64,000 nt of DNA from JAXGXJ01 sp040772905 (GCA_040772905.1 JAXGXJ010000006.1:298972-362971), one strand, 5' to 3'; numbered from the stretch's first letter, positions 20,377 to 30,952 are shown. Notes: generated by a model not told the origin, from the letters alone. Numbers and translations are program-made.

Positions 20377-21648
20377 CTACACCTTCCGACGGCGCGCAGC
20401 GAGCACCAGGCGGTCGTCCGTGCCCGCGGTGTCCTCAAAACGGGAACTGGCCTCACACAGTCCTTCCGTGAGGTCCTGCACCGCTGACCCGCACGAGGCG
20501 CTCCAGAACGCGCGGACACCTTCAACGTCGAACAGACGCCCGCCGCAGCGGGCCTCGGTGATCCCGTCCGTGTAGAGCAGCAGGATCTCATCGCGACCCA
20601 CCTCGAGCATGCCCGCCTCGTAGACCGACCTCATCACGAGACCCAAAGGAGCGTTAGGGGGAGCGGACACCTCACGGCCCTCCCCTCCGGGCGCCAGGAT
20701 GAACGGGCGTGGATGCCCTGCCAGAGCGACCTCACACTGTCCCTGGGGTCGGAAGCGACACACGGCCGCCGTGACGAACTTCCCCGGCCCCAGTACCGCG
20801 TGGAGCGCGCGATCGGCCTGGAGGAGCACCCGATCGAGCGGGGTCTCGCCATCCACCCGGCGGGCGATCTCGTAGCGGGCTCGGGCGGCCATCCCGGCAG
20901 CGCCGATCCCCTTGCCCGAGAAGTCCCCCACCACCAGCACCACGTCACCCTCGGGCAGCGGGATGACGTCGTAGAAGTCGCCGCCCAGATGGGCGGTATC
21001 GGTGGCGGAGCTGAACGACACACCCAGTTCCAGGCCGGGCAGCTGAGGAAGATCGGGCGGTGTGAGGGCCGTCTCCAGCGCCTCGATGAGAAGAGGCTCG
21101 CGCTCCGCCGGCGGATAGCGTAGAAGCAGAGGTCCTGCGCGGCGGCACGCGTCCTCGATCAGAGACAGTCGCTCGGTGAACATGCCCGGCCGCCTGTCGG
21201 CCAAGTGCAGACATCCGACGGAGGCATCGGCGGCGGTGAGCGGCACGATGACGAGCGAGCGATAGCCTTCCGCCATGCAACGACCCCGGATCTCTTCCAC
21301 TTCGGAGAGCGCGTCCCCACTCAACAGAGTCTCGGCGTGATCGCAGGCGAAGGAACCGTGTTCGTTGAAGAAGGGCACCGCCTGATCGGTGCAGCCGCTG
21401 CAGACCTTGCCGCAGAGACATTCGCCGCCGCCCACCAAGATCTCGTCGCGTAGGAACGCGCAATCGAACCCGCGCTGGATGAGCGCGGGGATCCAGAAGC
21501 CCGCGCCAGAATCTTCCTCTCGCAGGCGCAACATGGCGGCTTCGCAGCCGGTGGTGTCCTGAGCCCAATCCATGAACAGACGGGCGCATTCACCGAAGTC
21601 TCCAGCTGCAGCCATGCGCTCGAGTAGTCGCTCGAGATCACCGGTCAT
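20377..21648 (-). CDS. GAF-SpoIIE (PP2C-type) protein serine phosphatase
   Basis: 423 residues. A GAF sensor occupies about 15-175 and contains an unusual cysteine cluster (GGECLCGKVCSGC, then FACDHAET). A PP2C/SpoIIE phosphatase follows, with metal-binding motifs GGDFYDVIPL near residue 225, VVGDFSGKGIGAAG near 240 and LLYTDGITEA near 360. Such enzymes dephosphorylate anti-sigma antagonists in partner-switching pathways; the GAF domain would sense a small molecule or redox state. No anti-sigma or antagonist gene is adjacent. The ATG at 21648 lacks a strong ribosome site, so the start is tentative. The 65-bp gap to the convergent lipoprotein gene shows no strong hairpin. Confidence 0.85.
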   Translation of the reverse strand: MTGDLERLLERMAAAGDFGECARLFMDWAQDTTGCEAAMLRLREEDSGAGFWIPALIQRGFDCAFLRDEILVGGGECLCGKVCSGCTDQAVPFFNEHGSFACDHAETLLSGDALSEVEEIRGRCMAEGYRSLVIVPLTAADASVGCLHLADRRPGMFTERLSLIEDACRRAGPLLLRYPPAEREPLLIEALETALTPPDLPQLPGLELGVSFSSATDTAHLGGDFYDVIPLPEGDVVLVVGDFSGKGIGAAGMAARARYEIARRVDGETPLDRVLLQADRALHAVLGPGKFVTAAVCRFRPQGQCEVALAGHPRPFILAPGGEGREVSAPPNAPLGLVMRSVYEAGMLEVGRDEILLLYTDGITEARCGGRLFDVEGVRAFWSASCGSAVQDLTEGLCEASSRFEDTAGTDDRLVLAARRRKV

Positions 21649-21755
21649 GGAGCGAGGATATCTCAGGTGGAAGAGGAGAAGAAGGCTTGCACGCGACGGG
21701 TGGGCGACGGAGAATGAGAGATCCGCACATCATCAGAAGAAGGCTTCGCATCATC

Positions 21756-23261
21756 ATGTCTGCTTTCGACGACCTCGCGGCCGCCCGCGCACGGGTGCAC
21801 GCCGCGTACGACCCAGCCCTGCTGGAAGATGCAGGGCACCGCCTCGCCGGCGCCCTCGCGACCCACCTGGCCCGCGTCCAACAGGGCGGCATGCCTGTGC
21901 TCCCATGGACCGAGCCTGAGCAAGCCGTACGGGATGCCGGCGCAACTCTGCGCCCGCCGGGTGAGCAAGAAGGCTCCGGAGCGGAGAGGTTCTCCACCCT
22001 CGTGGATCTCATGCTGGAACGCGGTCTCAATCTGCACGATCCTCGCTACATCGGACATCAGGTCCCCGCCCCGGTACCGCTGGCCGGCCTGTTCGATGCC
22101 GTGGGGTCGGTCACCAACCAGGTGATGGCCATCTACGAGATGGGCCCGTGGGCCACGGCGGTCGAGCAGGCCATGGTGCAGGAACTCGGCTCGTACATCG
22201 GCTGGACGCCGGGCAGTTTCGCCGGCGTGGTGACGCACGGCGGCTCGTTGGCCAACCTCACGGCGTTGCTCACCGCGCGCAACGTAGCCTTGGGCGACGC
22301 GTGGGAACGGGGCATATCAGGTCGGGGTCCCCGCCCCGTCCTTCTCGCCCATGCCGGCGCGCACTACAGCGTGGCGCGCGCGGCCGGCATCTTGGGCCTG
22401 GGCAGCCGCCAGATCGTGTCCGTACCCTTGGATGCACGAGGTCGGATGGACCCGTCGTGTCTTGACGCAGAACTCACCCGCCTGCGAAAGCAGGGACATC
22501 CGCTCGTGGCAGTGGTGGCCTGCGCCTGCGCCACCCCGATGGGATCCTTCGACCCTCTGAGCGCTCTCGCCGAGATCTGCGCCCGGCACCAGGTGTGGCT
22601 GCACGTCGACGCCGCCCATGGAGGCGCGGCGCTGCTGAGTGAACGACACCGGCGTCTGCTTAAGGGGATCGACCAAGCCGACAGCGTGGTGTGGGACGCT
22701 CACAAGATGATGTTCGTCCCCGGTCTCTGCGCCTTCGTCTTCTATCGCGACCGCGCCCACCGCTTCGAGGCCTTCCGTCAGGACGCTCCCTACTTGTTCG
22801 ATCCCGCCGCCCCCGGGCTGGCCGAGTACGACAGCGGCACCCGCACGGTCGAGTGCACCAAACGCGCTGCTGCGTACGGCCTGTGGGGCGTGTGGTCGCT
22901 CTTCGGCCCCGGGCTGTTCGCCGACATGGTGGATGTCACCTTCGCCCTCGGACAGGAGCTTTTCCAGAGACTGCGTGAAGCCCCGGACTTCGAGCCTCTG
23001 CACGAGCCCGAGGCCAACATCGTGGTATTCCGCCACATCCCGGCCGAGTTGCGCGAGGCGGCGCCAGACACCCTGGGTGCCTTCCAGCTGGAGCTCCGGC
23101 GGCGGCTCATCGAGTCGGGAGAGTTCTACATCGTGCCCTCGAAGCACGAGGGCGTGGGTGCGCTGCGGGTGACCATCATCAACCCGCTCACCACACCCGC
23201 CCACTTGGACGGACTGCTGGACGCCCTGCGTCGACATGGGAGGCGGTTGCTGGCAGAGTGA
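21756..23261 (+). CDS. Group II PLP-dependent amino acid decarboxylase
   Basis: 501 residues of the glutamate/aromatic-L-amino-acid decarboxylase fold. The PLP lysine lies in the DAHKMMFVPG motif near residue 330, preceded by HVDAAHGG (the PLP aspartate). TPGSFAGVVTHGGSLANLTAL near 150 is the phosphate and ring-stacking region. The family removes CO2 from amino acids (glutamate, tyrosine, DOPA, tryptophan, histidine, 2,4-diaminobutyrate); some members are aldehyde synthases. The substrate cannot be fixed by eye. The start ATG 21756 was chosen because the family sequence begins there (AGAAGG upstream); the frame is open to 21687. It is divergent from the phosphatase gene and followed by a lipid kinase gene. 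Confidence 0.87.
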   Translation: MSAFDDLAAARARVHAAYDPALLEDAGHRLAGALATHLARVQQGGMPVLPWTEPEQAVRDAGATLRPPGEQEGSGAERFSTLVDLMLERGLNLHDPRYIGHQVPAPVPLAGLFDAVGSVTNQVMAIYEMGPWATAVEQAMVQELGSYIGWTPGSFAGVVTHGGSLANLTALLTARNVALGDAWERGISGRGPRPVLLAHAGAHYSVARAAGILGLGSRQIVSVPLDARGRMDPSCLDAELTRLRKQGHPLVAVVACACATPMGSFDPLSALAEICARHQVWLHVDAAHGGAALLSERHRRLLKGIDQADSVVWDAHKMMFVPGLCAFVFYRDRAHRFEAFRQDAPYLFDPAAPGLAEYDSGTRTVECTKRAAAYGLWGVWSLFGPGLFADMVDVTFALGQELFQRLREAPDFEPLHEPEANIVVFRHIPAELREAAPDTLGAFQLELRRRLIESGEFYIVPSKHEGVGALRVTIINPLTTPAHLDGLLDALRRHGRRLLAE

Positions 23262-23312
23262 CGACCGTCGCGAGGTCGGCACCGAGGCTGGGTGCGGTGA
23301 TAGCCTGAGCGC

Positions 23313-24266
23313 ATGAAGACGCCGCTGCTCATCGTCAACCCCTCCTGCGGGTCGCGGCGCGAGGCCAGAGGAGTCGCTGGGGCGCTGGCCAGGGTGGAGG
23401 CGACCCTCGGCGACGTCAGCATCCGTTTCACCGCCCGGCGGGGACATGCGCGGGAGCTGGCCCGACAGGGCGCCATGGAGGGCCATCCTCTGATAGTCGC
23501 TGTGGGAGGAGACGGTACCCTGAGTGAAGTGGCGAACGGGGTGCTGGAGGTGTCGCAGGGACACGGTGCCGCCGGACCGTCGGTGGGGATCATCGACCTG
23601 GGCACCGGCGGTGATTTCCGCCGCAGCCTTGGGATTGGCACAGGTGTGGACGCCTGCCTGGAGGCCCTGGTGTCGGGAAGAGAGCGCCTGGTGGACGTGG
23701 GGCGCGCCCGTTTCCCCGGGCGCGCCGGCCTCCCCGAGGAGCACTACTTCATCAACGTGCTCTCCGCCGGGCTGGGAGGACTGGTGGACCGCTACATCGA
23801 GCGGCTTCCCAGTTTCCTTGGAGGCCGTGCCGGCTACTATCTGGCCGCCTTGGGAGCCGTGGCCATGAGCAAGGAGCGCCGCGTCCACGCCCGCATCACT
23901 TGGGAAGACCGGACGCGCGAGGAGGTCATCCCCGCCTACCTCATCGCCGTGTGTAACGGACGCTGGTTCGGCGGCGGGATGGACGTGGCCCCAATGGCCA
24001 TGCCCGACGACGGCCGGCTTGAGGTGATCACCATCACCGCTCCCAGCAAGCCCTATCTGGCCGACCGCGTCCGCGGCGTGTACACCGGGCGCCATCTGCA
24101 GGAGCCGACCGTCCATCACTTCGCTTGCCAGAAGATAGAACTGTGGCTCCCCGACGAGCGGGCCGCTCGCCGCTTCCTTCTGGATGTGGACGGTGAGGCC
24201 CTGGGCTCGTTGCCGCTGACCGTGGAGCTGCTACCCCGGCGACTGCGAGTACGTGCTCAGGTGTAG
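23313..24266 (+). CDS. Diacylglycerol/lipid kinase family protein (YegS/DgkB-like)
   Basis: 317 residues. The nucleotide-binding loop VGGDGTLSEVANG lies near residue 67. The N-terminal strand LLIVNPSCGSRREA and the C-terminal beta-sandwich (RWFGGGMDVAPMAMPDDGRLEV) complete the DAGK catalytic-family pattern. It would phosphorylate diacylglycerol or a related lipid at the inner face of the membrane in phospholipid recycling. Its 3' end overlaps the convergent ABC permease gene by 10 bases. The ribosome site is weak. Confidence 0.87.
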   Translation: MKTPLLIVNPSCGSRREARGVAGALARVEATLGDVSIRFTARRGHARELARQGAMEGHPLIVAVGGDGTLSEVANGVLEVSQGHGAAGPSVGIIDLGTGGDFRRSLGIGTGVDACLEALVSGRERLVDVGRARFPGRAGLPEEHYFINVLSAGLGGLVDRYIERLPSFLGGRAGYYLAALGAVAMSKERRVHARITWEDRTREEVIPAYLIAVCNGRWFGGGMDVAPMAMPDDGRLEVITITAPSKPYLADRVRGVYTGRHLQEPTVHHFACQKIELWLPDERAARRFLLDVDGEALGSLPLTVELLPRRLRVRAQV

Positions 24267-25044
24267 ATGTCCCGACGCCCGAAAAGGGCGACCGCCGCCG
24301 CACCCAGCACGCACACGCCGGCCAACGTCACTCCGAAGGCCAAGCCCGGGAAATCCCCGCTCAGCGAACCCGAGAAATGGTTCTGCAGGGAGAGGACCCG
24401 AAGGGGCTCCACCGCGCTGGAAACCTGCCCCAGCGCGTCCAGGACATACATAGCCACCAAGACCACGCCCGGCACGGCGATGGCCAGCGCGCCCCGGCGC
24501 ATGAATGCGGAGAAGAGCAGAGCCAGCGAGCCGAAGAACAGACAGAAGGGCCACAGGCTCAGCAATCCCGCCGCCAACCTGCCCGGTGTAAGGTCGACAC
24601 CGGCCAAGGGGACGGCGATGTAGGTCAGCACCCAAGTGATGAGCAGAACCGCGGCCAGGGCCATGGCCATGGTGAGCAGGGAGGCGGCCACCAGCCGCCA
24701 GCGCGGCACCGGGTTGCTGAGGAGCAGGTCCATGGTCTTACGCTCTTCGCGGCCGGCCAGCGAACGGGCGCCCATGATCATGAGGAAGAAAGGCAGCGCG
24801 ATGGGGATGATGCCGTTGAACATCTCCATCTCCAGCCATTCCTCGACAGTCAACTTCCCGCTGCTGGGGTCCATGAACTGCTGCATCTCCTCAGGCATCT
24901 GCGACATGTACTCTTCCAGGATGCCGCCCATGGTGGGGAAGAGCGCCACGTAGAGCGCTCCCAGGGCCCCCAGGGCGATGCCCCAGATGATGATGGAGCG
25001 CAGCCGGCGCCGCAGGTCGTGCGCCGCGAGTGTCCACAGCCCTC

Positions 25045-25057
<13 letters not shown>
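24257..25057 (-). CDS. ABC-2 type transporter permease
   Basis: 266 residues with about six hydrophobic helices, starting with a cytoplasmic amphipathic segment (LRGLWTLAAHDLRRRLRS) typical of ABC-2 permeases. A large extracellular loop near residues 40-85 contains MGGILEEYMSQMPEEMQ, and GREERKTMDLLLSNPVPRW near residue 105 is the coupling segment. It overlaps the preceding ATPase gene by 13 bases. Together they form an exporter, possibly for a lipid, peptide or drug; the substrate is unknown. Confidence 0.87.
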
Positions 25058-26007
<950 letters not shown>

Positions 26008-26020
26008 GCGGTACACCAGT

Positions 26021-27316
26021 CTACACCTTGCAGGGCTCCGGGGTCCCCGTGGATCCACCCCGCTGATGTGGGACGGGTGCAGCAAAGGCACAGACAGCGC
26101 CGAGCGCGGCCAGTACAAGCATCACCACGAAGGCGGGCACGTAGCTGCCGGTGGAATCGCGAATCACTCCGGTGAGGGTGGTGCTCAGCGCGCCCAGCAG
26201 GGCCGCGCTCCCGTGTGTCAGCCCCATGACGCCGGCAAGGTTCCTACGCCCATAGTAGTTGGCCAGGGTCGCGGAGGTCTGCGCCATGCTCGCGCCGAAC
26301 CCGACACCCAGCAGGACGACATACACGTACAAGGCGGTCCTCGCGTGCCACAGCAGCAGCACCAGCAGACCCGCCGCCAGCATCAGCGACATGAGCCCCA
26401 GCGTCTTGCGGGGTTCCACCCGATCAGCCAGCCAACCTCCGCCCGCCTTACCCAAAGCCATGAAGGCGACCATGAGCGCGAGCGCAGCTGCCGCGGAGCC
26501 CGCCGACACTCCCACCTCACCCGTGAGATAGGTGACTTGATGTGAGAGAGTGCCCAGAAAGACGTAGTCGCTGAAGCCGAAGGTGAGCACGATCAACCAC
26601 AGGGTGGGGGTCCGCGCGGCGTCGGCCACCGACCATGACTGCAGTGACTTGTATGCGCCCTTCGAGGCCGGGGGCCGAGCTCCGGCCGGATGGCCGTCAT
26701 GCCTCACGCCGTCGATGTGTTGGCCTAGGTCTTCAGGACGGTCGCGTACCAGGACCAGCACCAGCGCCGCCGCCAAGGCCAGGAGGGCGGCGACCACCAA
26801 CCAGCTGACGCGCCAAGAGCCATAGGCTCCCATGACCCGCTCCCCCACGAGAGCGAGCACGCTGCCGCCCAGGCCGGTGGCGGCAAGCTGCAGACCTATG
26901 ACGAGCCCCCGCCGCCTATGCAGCCAGTTGCCGGTGAGCTGGGCGCCGGTCACGACGGCGCCGCCTGCCACCCCGGCGGCGTAGAGGACCGCGAGCAGAT
27001 AGAACTGCCACAGATCGGAGATGACGGCCAGCAGCAGGCTGCACACCAGCACCACCGCCGCTCCTGCGGCGATGAGCACGCGGGGCCCGAAGCGCAAGAC
27101 CAGCCAACCCGATGCCACGGTGACGCCCCCGAAGACCACGTAATAGACGGAGAACGCCCCGCCCGTGGCGGTGGCGCTCCAACCCAGGTCGTCCTTCATG
27201 AAGCCCGACATGGCCGGAAGCAGGTAGTTGGCGCCCCCGAGCAGGAAGAGCGCGACCGCGGCGAACGCACTGTTGAGGTAGCCGTAGAAATGGCGTGGAC
27301 GTCGACGCAAGCTCAT
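26021..27316 (-). CDS. MFS transporter of the oxalate/formate-monocarboxylate type
   Basis: 431 residues, 12 predicted helices. It starts RHFYGYLNSAFAAVALFLLGG, followed by FMKDDLGWSATATGGAFSVYY and GWLVLRFGPRVLIAAGA, as in OFA/MCT carriers that move mono- or dicarboxylates. The middle loop (about 190-225) is hydrophilic. GGWLADRVEPRKTLGLMS is the second-half loop signature. No strong ribosome site precedes the ATG at 27316, the only start before the first helix with the family sequence; a longer open frame exists. It precedes the ABC exporter genes on the same strand. Confidence 0.85.
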   Translation of the reverse strand: MSLRRRPRHFYGYLNSAFAAVALFLLGGANYLLPAMSGFMKDDLGWSATATGGAFSVYYVVFGGVTVASGWLVLRFGPRVLIAAGAAVVLVCSLLLAVISDLWQFYLLAVLYAAGVAGGAVVTGAQLTGNWLHRRRGLVIGLQLAATGLGGSVLALVGERVMGAYGSWRVSWLVVAALLALAAALVLVLVRDRPEDLGQHIDGVRHDGHPAGARPPASKGAYKSLQSWSVADAARTPTLWLIVLTFGFSDYVFLGTLSHQVTYLTGEVGVSAGSAAAALALMVAFMALGKAGGGWLADRVEPRKTLGLMSLMLAAGLLVLLLWHARTALYVYVVLLGVGFGASMAQTSATLANYYGRRNLAGVMGLTHGSAALLGALSTTLTGVIRDSTGSYVPAFVVMLVLAALGAVCAFAAPVPHQRGGSTGTPEPCKV

Positions 27317-27407
27317 GAATAGCACTCTACAACCAATCCACCGGGAGATGGCGCCGGCCTTGCCTACCCCAGCCGCCGCGGAAAAGCGCCGCCACTCGCG
27401 TCGCCCC

Positions 27408-27436
27408 TTGATGCGGCCCGGACTATCGTCGACAAT
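27408..27436 (+). promoter_or_regulatory. Candidate sigma-A-type promoter of the cysteine synthase gene
   Basis: TTGATG at 27408-27413, a 17-base spacer and GACAAT at 27431-27436, ending 28 bases before the ATG at 27465. Spacing is ideal and both hexamers are close to consensus. It is not experimentally supported. Confidence 0.5.
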
Positions 27437-27464
27437 GCATGTGACTCGAGCGAGGACGTGACCC

Positions 27465-28373
27465 ATGAATCTGCTGCAGGCGATAGGCAACACCCCCCTG
27501 GTGGAGTTGGCGAACCTCAACCCGCATCCGCGCGTGCGCATCCTCTGCAAGCTAGAGGGCTGCAATCCCGGTGGATCAGTGAAGGATCGCCCCGCGCTCT
27601 ACATGATCAACAAGGCCGAGGAGGCCGGTGAGCTCACCAAGGGTGAGATCATTCTGGAGCCCACCTCGGGCAACACCGGCATCGCCATCGCCATGATCGC
27701 CGCCGCCAAGCGCTACCAGGTGGAGCTCTGCATGCCCGAGTGCGTGAGCACCGAGCGCCGCCTCATATTGGAGGGCTTGGGCGCGCACGTGTTCCTCACC
27801 CCGGCTCGGGAGAACATCGACGGCGCCATCCGTCACGCGCAACAATTGGTGCACGAGTTCCCGGGCAAGTACTACATGCCCAACCAGTACGAGAACGAGG
27901 CCAATGTCCTGGCCCACTTCGAGACGACCGGTCCCGAGATCTGGCGGCAGACCCAAGGAGAGATCGACTATCTGGTAGCGGGCATGGGGACTTCGGGCAC
28001 GCTCATGGGCACGGGCAGGTACCTGCGCTCGCAGAAACCATCGGTGAAGGTGGTGGGTGTGGAGCCGGTGAGAGGCCACACCATCCAAGGTCTCAAGAAC
28101 ATGACCGAATCCATGCCGCCGGCCATATATCACCCGGAAGAGCTGGATATCAAGCAGATGGTCGATGACGGTGAAGCCCTGGAGACGACCAAACTCCTGG
28201 CCACCAAAGAAGGCTTGTTCGTGGGCACCTCATCAGGCGCAGCCGTGGCAGTGGCGTTGCGCGTGGCCAAGATGATCGACCACGGCACGATCGTCACCGT
28301 GCTGCCCGATAGGGGCGACCGCTACCTGAGCACCATGCAGTTCAGGTCCATATGCGCCAAGTGTCCGCCGTGA
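27465..28373 (+). CDS. Cysteine synthase (O-acetylserine sulfhydrylase, CysM-like)
   Basis: 302 residues. It makes cysteine from O-acetylserine (or O-phosphoserine) and sulfide using PLP. The PLP lysine lies in GGSVKDRPA near residue 45, the substrate loop TSGNTGIAIA near 70, the phosphate-binding loop AGMGTSGTLMGTGRYL near 175 and the C-terminal VGTSSGAAVAVALRVA near 255. The length and the missing CysK-type tail suggest the CysM branch. A good promoter lies upstream and a modest hairpin after the stop, so it is probably monocistronic. Confidence 0.92.
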   Translation: MNLLQAIGNTPLVELANLNPHPRVRILCKLEGCNPGGSVKDRPALYMINKAEEAGELTKGEIILEPTSGNTGIAIAMIAAAKRYQVELCMPECVSTERRLILEGLGAHVFLTPARENIDGAIRHAQQLVHEFPGKYYMPNQYENEANVLAHFETTGPEIWRQTQGEIDYLVAGMGTSGTLMGTGRYLRSQKPSVKVVGVEPVRGHTIQGLKNMTESMPPAIYHPEELDIKQMVDDGEALETTKLLATKEGLFVGTSSGAAVAVALRVAKMIDHGTIVTVLPDRGDRYLSTMQFRSICAKCPP

Positions 28374-28426
28374 TGGGCGCATACGGGCCACGGTAATCAT
28401 CTGCTCGACACGCTAAACTATCCGAT

Positions 28427-28444
28427 GCGCCGGCGGTCCGGCGC
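28427..28444 (+). terminator. Possible terminator after the cysteine synthase gene
   Basis: A 7-bp stem GCGCCGG/CCGGCGC with loop CGGT, followed by CCCCTTGTC. It lies 53 bases after the stop. It is short and lacks a proper T-tract. Confidence 0.35.
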
Positions 28445-28558
28445 CCCCTTGTCTGTCGTCCCGCCGTCCCTTGCGAGTGTGCGGCTCGGGGTGACAAGGA
28501 ACCTACTGTGGGGCGTGCGTCAACACGTGCCCTGGAATCGAGTCGGAGAGATGAACAC

Positions 28559-29638
28559 ATGAAGCGTCTCATGAGCGGGAATGCCGCCCTCGGGGAGGCC
28601 GCCGTGCTCTCAGGGTGCACCTGCTACTTCGGGTATCCAATCACGCCACAGAACGAGCTCACGGAATACATGGCCAGACGGATGACCGAGACCGGTCGCG
28701 TGTTCGTGCAGTCGGAGAGCGAGATCGCGGCCATCAACATGGTCCTGGGCGCATCCGTGGCCGGAGCGAGGGCGATGACCTCGTCCAGCGGACCCGGCAT
28801 GAGCCTGAAGCAAGAAGGGATCTCCTACCTGGTGGCCGATGAGCTGCCGGCCGTGGTGGTCAACATGGTGCGCGGGGGGCCCGGCATGGGCAACATCTCG
28901 CCGGCGCAGTCCGACTACTTCCAGGCCACGCGCGGTGGCGGCCACGGCGACTACAAGACCATCGTCCTCGCGCCTGGTTCGGTGCAGGAACTCACCGAGG
29001 TGGTGCCCTTGGCCTTCGACCTGGCCGACAAGTACCGCAACCCGGTCATCATCCTGGGCGACGGCATGCTGGGTCAGATGATGGAGCCCGTGGACTTCGA
29101 CAACCTGGTGTGCCCGCCTGCCTACGAGAAGGACTGGGTGCTCGACGGCGCCAAAGGCCGTCCCGCCCGCAAGATCCACTCCCTCATCTTCGACACCAAA
29201 CTGCAGGAAGAGCACAACTGGAAGCTGCATCGCAAGTTCCAGCTCATGGAGCAGAACGAGGTGCGCTACGACACATATCTCGTCGATGACGCCCAGATGG
29301 TCGTGGTGGCCTACGGCATCGGGGCACGCATTGCGAAAGGTGCCATCAAGCGGCTGAGGCAGGACGGCCTGAAAGTGGGCATGTTGCGGCCCATCACCCT
29401 ATGGCCCTTCCCAGCCAAGGCGCTGCAGGAGATGGCGAAGACGGTGAACGATTTCTTCGTGTTCGAGATGAGCGCCGGCCAAATGGTAGAGGATGTCAAG
29501 CTGGCTCTGGAAGGCAAGGCGCACGTGCACTTCCACGGGCGACCGGGGGGCGTGGTCCCCATGCCGGTCGAGCTCTACCGCATCATCTCGCGCCACTACT
29601 ACCAGGCCCAGGCGGCCGGCAAGAGGGAGAAAGTATGA
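28559..29638 (+). CDS. 2-Oxoacid:ferredoxin oxidoreductase, alpha subunit (VOR/KOR type)
   Basis: 359 residues matching the alpha subunit of branched-chain or 2-oxoglutarate ferredoxin oxidoreductases. GYPITPQNELTEYMARRM is near residue 22, SSSGPGMSLKQEGISYL near 80, VVNMVRGGPGMG near 100 and the pyrimidine-domain/hinge region LRPITLWPFPAKALQ near 280. The complex turns a 2-oxoacid and CoA into acyl-CoA, CO2 and reduced ferredoxin, or runs in reverse. The ATG at 28559 follows GGAGAG; the frame is open upstream but unrelated. The stop overlaps the beta gene start (ATGA). The substrate (2-oxoisovalerate, 2-oxoglutarate or other) cannot be settled by eye. Confidence 0.92.
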   Translation: MKRLMSGNAALGEAAVLSGCTCYFGYPITPQNELTEYMARRMTETGRVFVQSESEIAAINMVLGASVAGARAMTSSSGPGMSLKQEGISYLVADELPAVVVNMVRGGPGMGNISPAQSDYFQATRGGGHGDYKTIVLAPGSVQELTEVVPLAFDLADKYRNPVIILGDGMLGQMMEPVDFDNLVCPPAYEKDWVLDGAKGRPARKIHSLIFDTKLQEEHNWKLHRKFQLMEQNEVRYDTYLVDDAQMVVVAYGIGARIAKGAIKRLRQDGLKVGMLRPITLWPFPAKALQEMAKTVNDFFVFEMSAGQMVEDVKLALEGKAHVHFHGRPGGVVPMPVELYRIISRHYYQAQAAGKREKV

Positions 29639-30420
29639 AGACCGTCCACTCCCGACCCAAGCTGCTGAAGCCCGTGCGCTTCCATTACTGCCCCGGGTGC
29701 GGGCACGGCATCATCAACCGCCTCCTCATGGAGGTCATAGACGAGATGCAGTTGCAGGAGAAGGCCGTGTGCGTCGCCCCGGCCGGCTGTGGCATGCTGC
29801 TCTACAACTACTTCGAGATCGACGTGTTGGAGTCCGCGCACGGGCGCGGCGCCGCCGTCGCCACCGGGCTCAAGCGGGCCCTGCCCGACAACCTCATCCT
29901 CTCCTACCAGGGCGACGGCGACCTGGCCGCCATCGGCACCGCCGAGGGCTTCCACGCCGCCAACCGAGGCGAGAACATCACCATCATCTTCGTCAACAAC
30001 GGCGTGTACGGCATGACCGGCGGCCAAATGGCCCCCACCACGCTGCTCGACCAGGTGACCACCACCACGCCGGGCGGGCGCGATTCGATCATCGCCGGCC
30101 ATCCCGTGCGGGTGTGCGAGGTGTTCGCCAACCTCGACGGAGCCACCTACCTGGAGCGCGTGGCCGTCACCAGCCCTGCCGGGGTGATGAAGACCAAGCG
30201 GGCCATCGCCCGCGCCTTCCAGCATCAACTGGACGGGCTGGGCTTCTCTTTGGTCGAGATCCTCTCTCCCTGCCCCACCAATTGGAAGATGGGCACGCTC
30301 GAGTCCTGCGAATGGGTCGACAAGGTCATGACCCAGCAGTTTCCTCTGGGCGTCATCAAGGAACCCGACCGCCCGAGGGCTGAAGAGACTCCCGCACAAG
30401 AGGAGGTCCCATGCTCATAA
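29635..30420 (+). CDS. 2-Oxoacid:ferredoxin oxidoreductase, beta (thiamine diphosphate) subunit
   Basis: 261 residues. FHYCPGCGHGIINRLL at about residue 15 is the subunit's entry motif and two of its cluster cysteines; GDGDLAAIGTAEGFHAANRG near 85 and FVNNGVYGMTGGQMAPTT near 120 bind thiamine diphosphate and Mg. C-terminal LSPCPTNWKMG supplies another cysteine. Its start overlaps the alpha stop by 4 bases and its end overlaps the gamma start by 10, so the three are translationally coupled. Confidence 0.93.
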   Translation: MKTVHSRPKLLKPVRFHYCPGCGHGIINRLLMEVIDEMQLQEKAVCVAPAGCGMLLYNYFEIDVLESAHGRGAAVATGLKRALPDNLILSYQGDGDLAAIGTAEGFHAANRGENITIIFVNNGVYGMTGGQMAPTTLLDQVTTTTPGGRDSIIAGHPVRVCEVFANLDGATYLERVAVTSPAGVMKTKRAIARAFQHQLDGLGFSLVEILSPCPTNWKMGTLESCEWVDKVMTQQFPLGVIKEPDRPRAEETPAQEEVPCS

Positions 30421-30950
30421 GGACCATCTTCTCGGGATTCGGCGGCCAGGGAGTGCTCTCCATGGGTTCCACCTTGGCCACGGCCGCCATGCTGGAGGGC
30501 AAGCACGTCACCTATCTGCCCACCTACGGGGTGGAGGTACGTGGCGGCACGGCCAACTGCACGGTGGTGGTCTCCGACGAGGAGATCGCCTCACCGGTGG
30601 CTTCGGAGCCGGAATACCTGGTGGCTATGAACCAGCCCTCGTTCGTGCGTTTCCAGAGCATCCTGCAGTCGGGCGGCCTGCTGTGCGTGAACTCCTCCCT
30701 GGTCGACACCGAGGCGGCGCGCAGCGACATCGAGATCCTTGCCGTTCCCACGGCGGAACTGGCCGAGCAGGTGGGGAGCATCAAGGTGGCCAACATGGTC
30801 ATGCTGGGCGCGCTCATCCGGGCCAGCAACATGATCTCGTTCGAGGCCATGCTCGACAACCTCACCGCCATCTTGGGAGAAGGCAAGGCGAAGCTCCTGA
30901 AGCTGAACCAAGAGGCACTCACCGTGGGCTACAACTACGCAAAGGACTGA
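30411..30950 (+). CDS. 2-Oxoacid:ferredoxin oxidoreductase, gamma subunit
   Basis: 179 residues. The FSGFGGQGVLSMGSTLA start and YLPTYGVEVRGGTANCTVVV near residue 45 are the CoA-binding gamma-domain signatures, followed by ALNQPSF-like and MVMLGALI segments. GAGGAGG precedes the ATG at 30411, inside the beta gene. No separate delta (8Fe-ferredoxin) subunit gene is present, so the complex is alpha-beta-gamma and depends on an external ferredoxin. Confidence 0.93.
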   Translation: MLIRTIFSGFGGQGVLSMGSTLATAAMLEGKHVTYLPTYGVEVRGGTANCTVVVSDEEIASPVASEPEYLVAMNQPSFVRFQSILQSGGLLCVNSSLVDTEAARSDIEILAVPTAELAEQVGSIKVANMVMLGALIRASNMISFEAMLDNLTAILGEGKAKLLKLNQEALTVGYNYAKD

Positions 30951-30952
30951 AG

